From: Trichoplax adhaerens
Lineage: Eukaryota > Placozoa > Uniplacotomia > Trichoplacea > Trichoplacidae
Assembly (NCBI RefSeq): GCF_000150275.1
Contig: NW_002060946.1
Location: 5,556,597 to 5,620,596 of the forward strand
Length of the DNA: 64,000 bases
Reading direction: 5' to 3'
Made by a program: the position numbers and the translations under genes. Position 1 is the first letter of the stretch. The number at the start of each line of letters is the position of its first letter. The notes below the pieces were generated by a model that was given only the letters and a program-made list of their open reading frames with translations, did not search any database and had not been told where the DNA came from. Positions 25,405-44,100 of the stretch are shown here, piece by piece.

Positions 25405-26743
25405 GATGGCACTAGAAAAGTTACTGCCTGATATTTGAAGAGAAGTCATTTTAATTAACTTTCAAATCTTAGGTAGTATATTTATTTTGACTTTGAGAGG
25501 CCAAGAAATAACGCTAACCTCACTGATTCTTTCCATTTATATTAAAAACTCTGAGTACTATATTTATTTTGATTGAAAGATGCCTAGAAACAACTACCGC
25601 TAATACTAGAAAGCTGTAAAATTAGTCTGGAAATAATATCATCGCTGCAGCTAAATTACCTTTTCGGACAGGACAGGAAATATGAGTTAAATTGGACATC
25701 TTACACATTTCTAGCTGTTTATCAACAGCAGACAGGCCATCGATGGTAACTTTTAAGTGGATACCGGCTTTCGTGATATCATACTCTATGATACAGACAG
25801 AATAATCAAATGTCAAATAACAGTTTTAAAAACTAGAATGATAATAATTATGAGCTAAAGAATCCAAAGTGAAAGGCGGTAGAACTAAAGCTTTTTTATT
25901 ACAATATTCAACGGATATTTCATCTTGCTTTAACAAGGTAACCTAACGGGAAATATAGTACTAATATCTTTTCTTCGCAGCAGTATTCTAAAGTATGGTA
26001 ATTAATTTATTTATTCTCTCTATGACAGCTTTGCTTCTTCTTATGGCGACAGTATGGTCTATATATTCCTACCTAGTTCGGTTTTAGCTCTATAGGTTAC
26101 ATTTAATCTTTCAGTTTCTTGATCCACTACAAGGGCAATTTTACCCAATATCTCTCGGTCACAAATGACCTCCTGATTGCTGGATGCTAGACCAGATAAA
26201 TTCAATATGAAGCCATTTAGTTATAGTCAATTAGATATTGCGAAAAGTTAGATCAACTTTAAATGATGAAATTATTAATCTGCAACGCGATTGAAATAGC
26301 TATGGAGACTTAAAAAATGATGAAATTCTGTATAATCAATGATGATTTATGTTGATAATTCCTTCCTGTTCCCTTTTTCATTTCTTAAAGGGATATTATT
26401 CCTTAGCTAGTTTGATTCTCTGTAGGAATACTGTAACTTATACATATAATAATAACATGTCTAACAAATGAAACTTACGGCATGGCCTGAAAACATCGCC
26501 AATCTCAACTTTATTTGGGTCATTCAGCCACTTTTTCCAATACATTTGATTCTCACCTTTGGCACTGCCACAAACCTTTTTCTTATTCTTACTAATCTTA
26601 CGAATGACATCTGTGCCTTTGACTGGATAAAATTTATAACCAATGTAGAAGACGATTAATGCAATAATAGCAATGATGATATGTTTCTTTCGAATCTGCC
26701 AAGATTTTTTCTCGGTGGTTTCTTCACTTTTTTCCGAAGACAT
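25405..26743 (-). CDS. Possible ML-domain (MD-2-related lipid recognition) protein with N-terminal membrane anchor, 3' end unresolved
   Basis: Exons 26479-26743, 26073-26186 and 25660-25785 join with matching phases; a 23-nt exon at 25405-25427 also fits. The N-terminus is cytosolic-like and basic (SWQIRKKH), followed by one hydrophobic segment, residues 21-37 (IIIAIIALIVFYIGYKF), suggesting a type II anchor rather than a cleaved signal peptide. The later part resembles the middle of ML domains: alternating beta-type strands (GKIALVVDQ, GIHLKVTIDG), then a cysteine pair in EMCKMSNLTHISCPVRKG, as in NPC2-like proteins (C...CPxxKG). The last beta strands and the stop codon were not found with confidence. 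Family assignment is tentative; the first exons as a gene are more secure than the name. Confidence 0.45.
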
Positions 26744-27408
26744 AATGAATGATTTCTTCTTCTTTTGGACTGATGACGTGGCAAGATAGAAATAGTAACC
26801 GGCTAAAATAGGATTTAAATTTCTTGGACAGGAAATAGACGAGTACAGAGCAATTATTTCTGCAATCGGTCAAAATTATTTCTTATAAAATCTAATAAAG
26901 GACAGATTAAATCTTGAGGAAAAACGGTTCCAATTTGCGGAACAGTAATAGAAATAAAACAATCTTTACAAATGAGGTAATGGCTAGTACAAGCACGCTG
27001 AAGTTAACCTGGATAGTATACCAAATAAATAGGATACAATTCGACGTTCAGTCGGCCACGCTAACTCAGATCGACGTTGTTTTTATTACTGCATAAATAA
27101 CTTATACAAATATACAATCAATTCGATAAGATCAACAGAAAAACAAGAAAGGTTTATTGTTTCAGAAAAATTTAACTTACGGATAAACCGCCATAACTTA
27201 CTTGAAATATACCTATCCTGGCAATGGACGGTACAAAATTTTCTATACATAAAATAAGGTAGAAAGTGGGCAGAATATGGCAATGTTATTAAGTAAACTT
27301 GATTTGAATTTCTTCCATTGCAATAATGTATCGAATCGTTACTATCCCAAAATCGCCTTCTAAGTATACTGGTAGTACTGGCTAATCAATGATTTTAATT
27401 AGTTTAAC
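26744..27408. other. Spacer upstream of the ML-like gene
   Basis: AT-rich, with frames of 60-65 codons on both strands but no splice-supported exon. It probably includes the promoter of the gene starting at 26743. Confidence 0.3.
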
Positions 27409-28020
27409 TTATACTCCAAAATAAAACACATTCATTATTATGATGAAAGTACTTCTACTGTATAAGCAATAAACGCCCTTCTCGTCGAGGGAATGAATAA
27501 CAACCCTTTCCAACTTAGCCTGTAGTAAAGAAAGATCATTTGTATTAGAGTGAATTTGGACTTTCCACAGTTGGATAAAATTCATCCCATCGATACTACT
27601 CAAGCTACTTAAATTTATATTATTATGATGAAAGTACTCCTACTGTAGAGCAATAAATACTTTTCTAATTTGAGAGAGCTAAAACAGATTTTTGCAATTT
27701 ATACGTTAGCAGAGAATAGCTACCATGTTAAAGTGAATATGGACAATTTAGTTCTTTTCAATAATACATGTTAATCCGATCGATCATATCCCCCAAAAAC
27801 TACCTTGTAGGTATATTCACAGTACGGGTAAATAAATAGTCGCAATTTGCTTCACCTATACCTCAGATCAAAAGTAGATCCATTTGTTGTGATGAAAGTA
27901 CCCTTATTATATGAGCAATAATTAGTCTTCTAGAAAAGTAGTAGAACTTCAACAGCTTCCAACATTCTGCTTCAATTGAAATATCACAAACTCCAATACT
28001 AAATGATTATACTAAGAGTT
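27409..28020. repeat. Three diverged copies of an exon-like segment
   Basis: The core TGATGAAAGTAC followed by a TACTGTA-type block and AGCAATAA recurs at about 27440, 27623 and 27890. Read on the minus strand, the copy at 27409-27511 looks like a terminal exon: acceptor CTACAG, then AKLERVVIHSLDEKGVYC. The second copy retains only part of that frame and the third is broken by stops. The pattern fits a tandemly duplicated and decaying exon, perhaps related to the neighbouring ML-like gene (a strand with a single cysteine is usual at an ML domain end); the relationship is inference. Confidence 0.5.
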
Positions 28021-30139
28021 TAATAAAAGATCCAAATTCCGTTAGCCTTTACCTTCATCAAGATAAATTTAATAGCTGAAAGGCATACTCATAGCTAGCT
28101 ACAAGTCCTTTTCGAAGAAACTGTTAGTATTGATATACTTATGATTGGGTGTTTTCAATAATATATTTTGATTAAAATTAGGTAAGGTAAACTCAAAGAT
28201 TTCTGAATGGATAAATGAAGAGTTTATTAAAGATTCAATCTCCTTGAACCCTTGATCAAAATAGATTCATTCATTAAAATAAAGGCACTCCTATAAACGT
28301 TTTCTAAGAAATTATTGGTATTGATATAGCTACAACAGCCTTTTTTTCTAATATTCTGTATAATTGAATTATCGTAGGATAAATAAACAGCTTAAATATG
28401 CTAGACATGATCTTGATAAATAACTTATTAGACTCGTATCTCTATACTTTACAGCATTGATTTTACTTAATTTTCATAGCTCTAATCTTCGATAGCTTAG
28501 ACGATGTAATGAAAATATCAATATCATGCTATTAGTGGATATAGATCATAATTTACAAATATTCCACTTTTCCTACATCTACTTTCAACTATTATATAGG
28601 CAGATAGAGATAGTATGGGGGCCGTCTTGACGCGATAAAAGACGTTAGTTTATGCAAGGAATCATGTAAGTAATAGATAGGAATAATTTGTTAATTTAAG
28701 AGCAACTCCAGGCGGTTAAAATGGTTCTGACGGAGTTTTAAACAAGGATGATTGACTTGTGACGAAGTACATTACAATTGCGATGTAAATGATGACGTTA
28801 ATAACAAAACTGTTGATATTATGATCCATTCTATCTTGATGGGGAATATCCAAACCCCTAGTGTGATTTCGTAAATCCAACACCAATCGTCGATCATTGT
28901 TGAAAAAAAATGTTTTAACATCGTTTAAATGACGACATCCACCTAAGGGTGAGGACCGATTTTTATTTTGTTTATCTGATCTAGATGTATGCAGGATTAT
29001 ATACTAAATATCGTGTAATATACGAATTAATTATCTGGAATACATGACTGACAAGATCAAAAGCGAACAGACTGTTTTATTAGAGTATTTTCTGTTGAAA
29101 AAATCAGTCATTATAATGTTATCCTATCTACAGATATACTGTATCAAGTACAGCATAACCCGATTAGCTATAATTTACGTGTATGTGGGAGATTATCTTT
29201 ATTCTCTTTTAATTATTTAATATTGATTAATCTTTATAACGAATCATTTGTTAATATGCAATCAATACTGAACATGCAGTAGCTGACAGTCTGAATATTG
29301 CCCTGTTAAAGCACGATCATTATCATTTAATCCTATATCTAGAAAAATATATGAACAATTCGATTATGTATAATTTACTAGTTTATAAGAAATCGTTTTG
29401 ATTTTCTTAATATTAATCGGCAGTTTACCTTTAGATTAAGCAGATCAATTACGGTATGATCTTCACTTAGAAAAAAGGCCTCATTTAGGTTGTTGATTAT
29501 ATAGTTATTACACTACAGTGCTTTGCAATCTTCGTACTTGCAACACATTTTAAATCAAATGGATTAAGTAAACAATAAAGAACCTACACAGCGCAGCTGC
29601 AGAGTGAATTTTCAAAACTAAAAACGTTTTAATGCAAAATTTATTCACCCTTCTAAGGATGCTGTATAATTGCATAACTAGTAGTGATATTGTAATTTTA
29701 CACTCATCACGCCTTGATGAGGACAGTCTAATAAACAAAAAAATACGAGAAAACATTATAATACAGGTTGTACGTAAACCCTATTTACATTAAAGTTTTA
29801 AAATTATAAATGTAGATCATGTCAATCGTTGCAATTTATGGTAGCCCGGGTGTGATAGCATAATATACATCGTATTACAGAATCAATGGTTTACATACGA
29901 TTAAAATCATAAATAACAGAAATTCTGTCAAACTACAATTGCATGATGTTTCATGAAAATCATTATATGCAACGAAAGCCACAATAAATATTACACGAGT
30001 ACTTTACTAAGCCTTGCATAATTTCAGATTACTTTTCAAATAGAATTTTTTTCATGACCTACTTCAATGCCCAGAGTGAGCTTATCAGACATTAAATTAA
30101 CTAGTAAAATTGAATACTATATATACACGTAACAGAGGC
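28021..30139. other. AT-rich spacer, no gene seen
   Basis: No splice-supported coding stretch. Short imperfect duplications occur (for example TTGATATA-containing segments near 28130 and 28325). It includes the 3' flank of DHX38. Confidence 0.4.
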
Positions 30140-36633
<6,494 letters not shown>

Positions 36634-37331
36634 ATCGGCCGCTATTTCAAACGATTTCTTCAATTTCTAGTCACAAATAGGCAGCAAGAATTGCAATCTT
36701 TGCTCGCTGGCCTTTTCAAATGATTGAATTAGAGCCCGCTAACGTTGTCGTTACTACGCAGTCGTGATGCTACAGTCTAAAATGGGGTAGCCGACGGCTG
36801 TCAGACCAGCCACTCAGTATGAGTGCAATGGTACCCTTGTATCGTACCGTATATAGTGTATCTTTCTTCTTCATACAGTACTGCACTGTAGTTATAGTGC
36901 ACTGTACACTGTAGAAAACAAAATTTAGGCCTACTATCTGCTACCTGTAGTTGTCGATACAGTACAGCATTTTGACCCAATGACTGGTCATAAATGGTGT
37001 ATGACTGGAAATAGCACGGTAGTACTGATACCCAAACAGGAGTTGTTGTAATAGAGTTTACTAGGCCTTTTACTCCATCGACTTGGAGGAAAAAGGCCTA
37101 AAAGCCTAAAGGAGATGCCTGCAAAACTGCTCGGTGCTAGCGGACGGTTGGAAATGACTAACTCACAATTTTCGTTATTATTTCTTCAATAATGAGCCAT
37201 AAATCTACTGACAGTACAGTAGTAGCAGTATGGACTTCTAGTCTAGACTGGAGTCTACTACAATCAGGCCCTCCGAATATTGTATAGTATTGTATAATGT
37301 AATGAAATAGACTAGAGTCTGATTAATTTCG
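36634..37331. promoter_or_regulatory. Head-to-head upstream region of DHX38 and the 37-40 kb gene
   Basis: About 700 bp between two divergent start codons. GTAC palindromic words occur at 36876-36915 (TACAGTACTGCACTGTA, GTGCACTGTACACTGT) and near 36958. A short inverted pair of AAGGCCTAAAAGCC type lies near 37092. It probably holds the promoters of both genes; no specific factor site is assignable. Confidence 0.5.
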
Positions 37332-40319
37332 ATGGCACCTGGAAAGAATGCAAAGTTAAATCAAGCTCAAACTAGCACAATTTTATTTATTTCATAGATA
37401 TCCTTCTACGTGTACATATCAATATTACTCGAGAATTTCAACACAATACAACTTTGATTTTCAACCATGGGGTACCATCGAAGTCAATCAGACTTGTACG
37501 TTATTGTAGATGGCCCAGAGTCCAACAAATTTATGGACTCGAAGCAAAATATGATCTATGGGCATACTGGATCTTTCGTAGTCCTATTAACGGACGCGTA
37601 CTTTGCATTTTTGCCTACAACTTATATAAGACAGATTATTTGGAGGATTTCGATAATATTGATGCCCAAACATGATCTGCAAAAGACACCAATCTCAATA
37701 TTGCAATGGAAGATACTTGACTACGCTAGCACAACTACGAATACAACAAACACCTGTTGATTCATTTTGCATGGGTTGAGGATGGACAGGATGGACATCA
37801 AGTCTATCCTGATTTAATGCGATAGTAGTAGTTAAGTTATCTTAACAACTGCTGAGCTAGACTTTGCATGGCGTTTACTCCTCACGAATAGAACGTCAAC
37901 ATCGGCTGATTGAGGGTAAAACAGGGCCTACAAGAATGATATCAAGTCTATTCCAATGAGATTATTCTGATTAGTAAATCTAGTCATTATCGTTTCATTG
38001 CAGTACGGTGTATAACAATTGCTGCCATGTCTGCGCGAACCAATGGATATTTCACCATGGTGATCAATTCTATCCAATCGGATATTGACTCTAGTGGTAA
38101 AGCGAGCATCGCTCATTCTATGCCGGTAGTTCAACCAACAGAAGGAAAGTTTGTAATCTTATGCTCTAATCGGAATATTCCACCGCCTCAGGACTCTCAT
38201 AATCATTATCAGTTGTTATTATGGTCTGGATTGAAACCATTCAAGATATATCAAACGGTAATAATCTATCACTAATGGCGTCATGCAAGTCGTAAATTGT
38301 ATGTTGTCTTCAAAGTCAACGGCAGTAGGAGTATGCACATATATTGAATACTATATAGCGTATAGCCATCAATGGTGTAATGCCTACGTGTAATTCGGTT
38401 TTATGAGCTTAATCGGATAGCTAATACAAATTCGGAAATACAAGTCTGCCGTATACCGCTAGCTACTATTTTAATTGATTAATCTATGGGTATATAGCAT
38501 ATACTGTATAGAAGTTGGTTTATATTTGTATTTGTTATGCAAGGACACAAATATACCATCGTAAAACTGGTTATACAGTACTACTGTAATCGCTAGTAAA
38601 TCCAAGTGTCATTACTGTTTTATGACGCTAATTTATCTTTACAGTTACAAGATACTTGAGAAGTTATTTTACATTCGATTTGAGTATGCAGCATCTACTA
38701 TTATTAGAAGCGTCAATAAAATTTGCATTAATAGACACGCATGTAGCCATATACGAGCATATAGTATAACATGTGCATATGCGTTACATAACTATGAGTG
38801 CTATCTTAATAACCTTTACGCTATACTGTAAACTAAAAAATTGTGAAATGCTTATGAACATTACTAGATTTTACAGTTCCTTACTCGGCACTCGCACAAG
38901 TATCATAGCTTTACAAATAGAGCAATTGAACTCATTAATAAAGCAGTACTTTTAAATAAACCATTTAAAAAACGTGTACTATAGAATGGAAATATCAATC
39001 AAAATGTTAAAATTGTATTCTTTCATTTTTTTAGCTATACGAAGCTGGAGATAACTTCTCCGTAGCTTTCATATCAGAAAATTCCATTGCGAGATTACGA
39101 CTTTATCCCTTGACATGGGCTGGAATTAAAGCAGCGATTAAGAGCTGTTTGCCACTGGCCGAAAAGCGCTTGCAACCATGGCTTGACACTATTGAAAGAG
39201 AATTGAGCAATGATCCAGGTCGATACCTTTATAATAGTGACGATTCTGAGATGCACTATGATACATTCATGAACTTAAGGGAGCCAGTTACTAAAAATCA
39301 AGCCTTGTATTTCCTAACTAGCGAAATGCATGTTCACCAGTTGTATTATGATACTTTACGAAATCTACATCCAGATAATTTACCAGAAAGATATTTATGC
39401 TCAGCTAAAGATTTTACAATGGCTGATTGTGTTGAATTACTACCGTCGCAAATAAGCATACCTGAAGAGACTATCAAGACTTATAGTAATCTTCCTGGTA
39501 TAGTCAATGGTTTCCTAAGTAAAGCAAATGGTCGAGTCTTTGGAAGAATCTGCTCGACACCAACTAGGCAAGAAAGACCCAAGAATCTATCCTATGTGCC
39601 TAGAAGAAAGACGGCTTTTGTTTTTGGACCTGAAACTGTGCAAACCCTTTTATTGCAAAAGAAACCGTATGAAATCTTACTCGAGCTTGGGATGTTACCT
39701 GAAGGAATTCACGAAAAGGTTGTATGCATAGCACTGTACGTAGTTTGCTTAATAGAGAAATCGAAATGAACGAATTAATCACCAATTATCAATTTTATCA
39801 TATTGTTTTTAGTGCTGCATTCGCAAACATGTTTATTGGTTGATATTATTATGTCCAGGCCAATGTGGGTCTAAATTAGATTTTTACGAAGCAACCTGGC
39901 AAGGTGTTGTTGAAGCCATGAAGGTCATTTATCCGCAAGCTTATGATGATCTTTTAATCCATTTGGATGAGATAAAAGCAACAAATATCGAGACTTTCGA
40001 AAAGCAAGCACAATTCAGATTTATTGAAGTGCTGCCTTTCAGAGATAGCTTAAACTACATGTCTTATCAACGATTTTGTAATCTCCCTCATCCGCGTAAA
40101 GCATGGCAAGTCAGACTATTTTTATATTGTGAACTTCGATTACTGGAACTCTTTGCAGGTGATGGCCATACAAAGCTTGAAGATGGTCGAATTGGTGAAA
40201 AGGAGTATCTATGTCGAAATTATAACCTTTTCGATTTAAGTAGGAATCAGTATGTTATACTGCCACTTTCTATTGACATTCCTGACGCAGTTATAAAACA
40301 ATTTGGTCAATCTGAATGA
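37332..40319 (+). CDS. Unrecognised seven-exon gene, about 580 residues
   Basis: Secure exons are 39035-39718 (228 codons) and 39813-40319 (stop TGA at 40317-40319), preceded by 37975-38257. A phase-consistent 5' part is 37332-37354, 37398-37471, 37521-37597 and 37730-37824, using introns of 43-150 bp; these four are less certain because neighbouring frames are also open. The product begins MAPGKNAKYPSTCTY. It contains HFAWVEDGQDGHQVYPDLM, a low-complexity NIPPPQDSHNH, EAGDNFSVAFISENSIARL, FGPETVQTLLLQKKPYEILL, and near the end KAWQVRLFLYCELRLLELFA then GDGHTKLEDGRIGEKEYL. No transmembrane segment or catalytic motif is evident, and the composition is that of a globular cytosolic or nuclear protein. 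I do not recognise the family. It converges with the SPIDR-like gene. Confidence 0.7.
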
Positions 40320-41103
40320 TTAATCAATGATCCTTAGTCTAAAGTATTTTTAATGTTACAGTACAGAACGCACACTAATCAGATGACTTAAATTATCTTT
40401 GTTGCTGTTTATTAAAACAGTACTTTTAATACACGTATAAATGTGGTGAAATAATAATCCAGGTAGACATAGTTCATAACGATGCAAGCGTAAAGGTCAC
40501 TTCTGATTCATAGAAGTAGTAATATAATATGTTGTACAATCATTATTCGTGAATAATATTATTGCTATAATGAACACGAATCTGCGTTTTACAAAACCAG
40601 ATAGTATGATATAGATAAATAATGTTTTAAACACTATTTACTGTACACTGCGAGTAATACCTACAAAATATCTGAACAGGCACATTGAATCTATTTCGTT
40701 TAGAAACCGATATAGTAAAATATTTACACAAATATAATCACTTTAATATAACCAGATACGATATTAAAGTATCGTAGCAATAGTCTCTACTGAAAGAATA
40801 ATATGTAGAGCAAGCTGTCTAAATATGTCTTGAGATATTCATAATAATTTATAATTTATTAATAAAGTAAAAGCTTCAATTCCGCAACAATTGTAGAATT
40901 AAGAAGATCATATATTAGATACTGGTTAATTTGATAACGCTATTTCCTCAATAATAAACGTAGTTCTATTATTGCACTTATTAATTAGTTTCTTCCGTAC
41001 GTAACCATTAAGAGGGCCAATCTTATTTCCTTTCAAATATCCCAAATCCTAGTTTGAAACATTTTTGCTTACTTAAAATGATTATGTAATTAATTATATC
41101 GTG
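40320..41103. other. Tail-to-tail spacer, 3' UTRs only
   Basis: AT-rich interval between two convergent stop codons. No coding stretch or repeat seen; it should contain both polyadenylation sites. Confidence 0.5.
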
Positions 41104-44100
41104 TCATCGGTTTGCATTGTAATTTACCTCTGTAGGACAAGATCGTAGACGTTCAGGGGCTATAAGATTGCCTAATACTATATCATTTATCTATAGAGAT
41201 TTAACTTCATCGTCAATTTTATCAGCGTCTACTTTTTATTTCAAACACTTCATTAACGCATTTAAAAATGAATACATACCGTCATCTTTAAGTCAAAGCA
41301 TTGAGCAATACTCTCTTCTGTTTCAAGGCTGGCTTGAACTTCAAAGCCAAGCTTGCATGTAATTTGACTCGGTTTACATTTATGACACCGGCGCACGTAT
41401 CTACGGAACGAAATAGGATATATAAATACAATAAACCTACTAATTTCTATGTAACCTGTTAAAAGATACAAAATATTTCTTCAATTTTTTACCTATCATC
41501 ATATATAAAGTTCTTTTTCTTGCAAGCCATACAATGGAAATAGAATTTTATTGATTCTTTATCAAGATCTAGTAGCTGACCTGTCAGTTCATCAATTTAA
41601 AGTATTAATAGATCTAAACAAGAATAGTACAAAGCATTCACAAAACATTGCTAACCTTCAATACAAACTAAGTTTCGATTAGTATTACTAAGTTGCAACC
41701 TTCGCAGACTTTTGAGATCAATACTTAGCAAATTATTATAAATATTATCGGGTATTCCTATGGTTTCATTTTTCTAAATTATATAATTAAAAAAGGATTT
41801 ATATCAGAATCAGTAATTGCTATCATAAATAATCTTAGTAATACTATAATTATCTACAATATACCACGTCTTTTTCCGATGTTGCTTTACAAACAATAGA
41901 ATAACGATCAGCGAAAAAGTTGCAATTTGAATCTAGAAAGAATCAACAAAAAATTTATAAAGGACAATTAATCAGTCGCTAATTAACGGGAAGAATGAAA
42001 CGCGATTTGCCCTTGCCTTTTTTCTTAATGCAGAGATCTTTAATATATAGAAGACAATTTTTCTCACCAAGGCATTGAACCAAAGAATTTAGTAAAACAA
42101 CAGTCTTGTCCAAATGGATCATTACAATAGGTTCATTCCTTAACAATTGTGAAGTATTACAATCATTGCTTTCGTTGGGTGTTCGCGGGATACTTTTACT
42201 AAGTATACTGCTGTCCGTTGCATATACGTATAATCCCAGTTGAGAAAATGAAACATTAGAAGAACTGATTTGCTGAATATTAGAATTTGGATCATCATCA
42301 TGTCTTATGTAGACAACTTTGACCGCCGTGCTAACTCGTTGACATTCTCCCGATAACATTTTAACCGAATATAAGGAGCTAATCTTAGGGTAAGAATAAG
42401 CATCAAAGCTTGCTGTGATTGATTCGTAGAGATATTCCTCATTAGAGGGAATCAGAGTAGCCGAAGATTCTCCAGCACGAGCAGTAAGAATATAACAATT
42501 TGAACAAGAATTGTTGTTATCGATATTTTGTAAATTTTTGTATTCATTGTCGTCATTTAAAGGTAACGATTTCAGTAAGCTAAATAGTACTGGAGATTTC
42601 TGACTGTTCGTTCGATTAGCTACGTCTAAATTGGAAAATTTGAAGCACTTTCCTTCACCTTCCCTTAAGCAATGATGCCAACTGTTTAGCTGACTCACTT
42701 GACAGTCTACTATGATTTCGGTAAAAGTTCCGCAGAGATCTTGTACAATGAGCATCCACTTCTGTTGGCAATATGAGCTAGAGCTTGATGCCCTATGGAT
42801 AATACTTTTAACGACATTGTTTTTTCTTGAGTCTGTCCTTGAACTCGTAGAATTTCTTGCAATAGTACTACAGATTCTTTGTATTCTGCCAATAAATGAT
42901 ACACTATTTGGGTGCTTAAATAGAGAGCTACTTTCAATTGCTGCATGTAGTGACGTACTAGACCCGTAAAGTGATCCATCATCTGAACTTGTTACTAAAG
43001 TTAGCGAACTCTTTATGGATCGAGTTTCATTCTTGGTCTGATCAAACTCGTTACCAGCTTTGCTTTCATCTGACCCTATTGAAGACAAATTGCTACTATG
43101 GAATATTAAACGACGACGACGAAGATCCTATAACGTAAACATGAAAGTAAAGTAGTACTATTAATCGCGTATTTAAATATATTATCTAAGCAATAGGTTA
43201 GTACAAAATGCTGAAACGGTAAGGCGTTGCATGAATATAATAAAAGAAATATTAAAGAACCTTGGATAGTGGTATTCGACTCTCATCAGGGCTAAGAGCG
43301 CTACGAGAAGAATTGAGCAGTTTTTCTGACGATGGATAAATAGTTAACGATAAGTACGTGCAAGCGTCATGTTTGTGACGTTAAATAAGAGGTAACTTAC
43401 GAATATCTACTGCTGTTCTGACGCCACTGTTTTGGCTACCATCTCCAACAATGCTTTCTGTTTTCGTATTACTAAGAATACCGAAGTATGTACATATAAG
43501 AACTGGAGAGTCCTTAGCTGGAATGTCCAGCCTCTGCCTAAAACAGCAATCAAAGATTTCAATTTAACACTACCAGTTTTATGTAGACACAACTCTGTAA
43601 AAATATCGTTACCAAGGCTCAAAAATTTCCACACAATCGCCAGTTTTGTATTTTATTGATGTTTTAGTTTCACCAGTAAAAATAGCAATCACATGGGAGT
43701 AATTTGATAAATCATCATCCTTTTCGGTTTGACCAATTTGATTATGTTTGACAACATTGCAGAAGGTTATAGATAAACCATAAGACTTGCATTCTGTTAA
43801 GATTTGAACTTCTATGGACGATTTCTTTTCTATATTGAACACAGACGTTAACAATATTACAACAGGCATTTATGATACTGACTATAACGCCACCTATGCA
43901 ACTATACAGAGGTAACGGTTACGCAGCATTATAATTAATTTCATCAACCTAATGTGGCGGTTTCTTCTTTTCTTTTTTACTGAATTGGGCGGACTTTCTA
44001 CAAAATTTTCATCCATTGAAGGGCTATCACGGCTGGTCAATTCTTTTATAAATTCACTGGCTTTTCGTTTACGCATTAGAACTTTATGCGATGTCAGTTG

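Noticed and set aside
37600-37760. Open frame reading VLCIFAYNLYKTDYLEDFD after the GRVL junction
   Set aside because: It runs into a TGA without a donor; a splice at CGC|GTACTTT to the exon at 37730 keeps the phase, so this is taken as intron.
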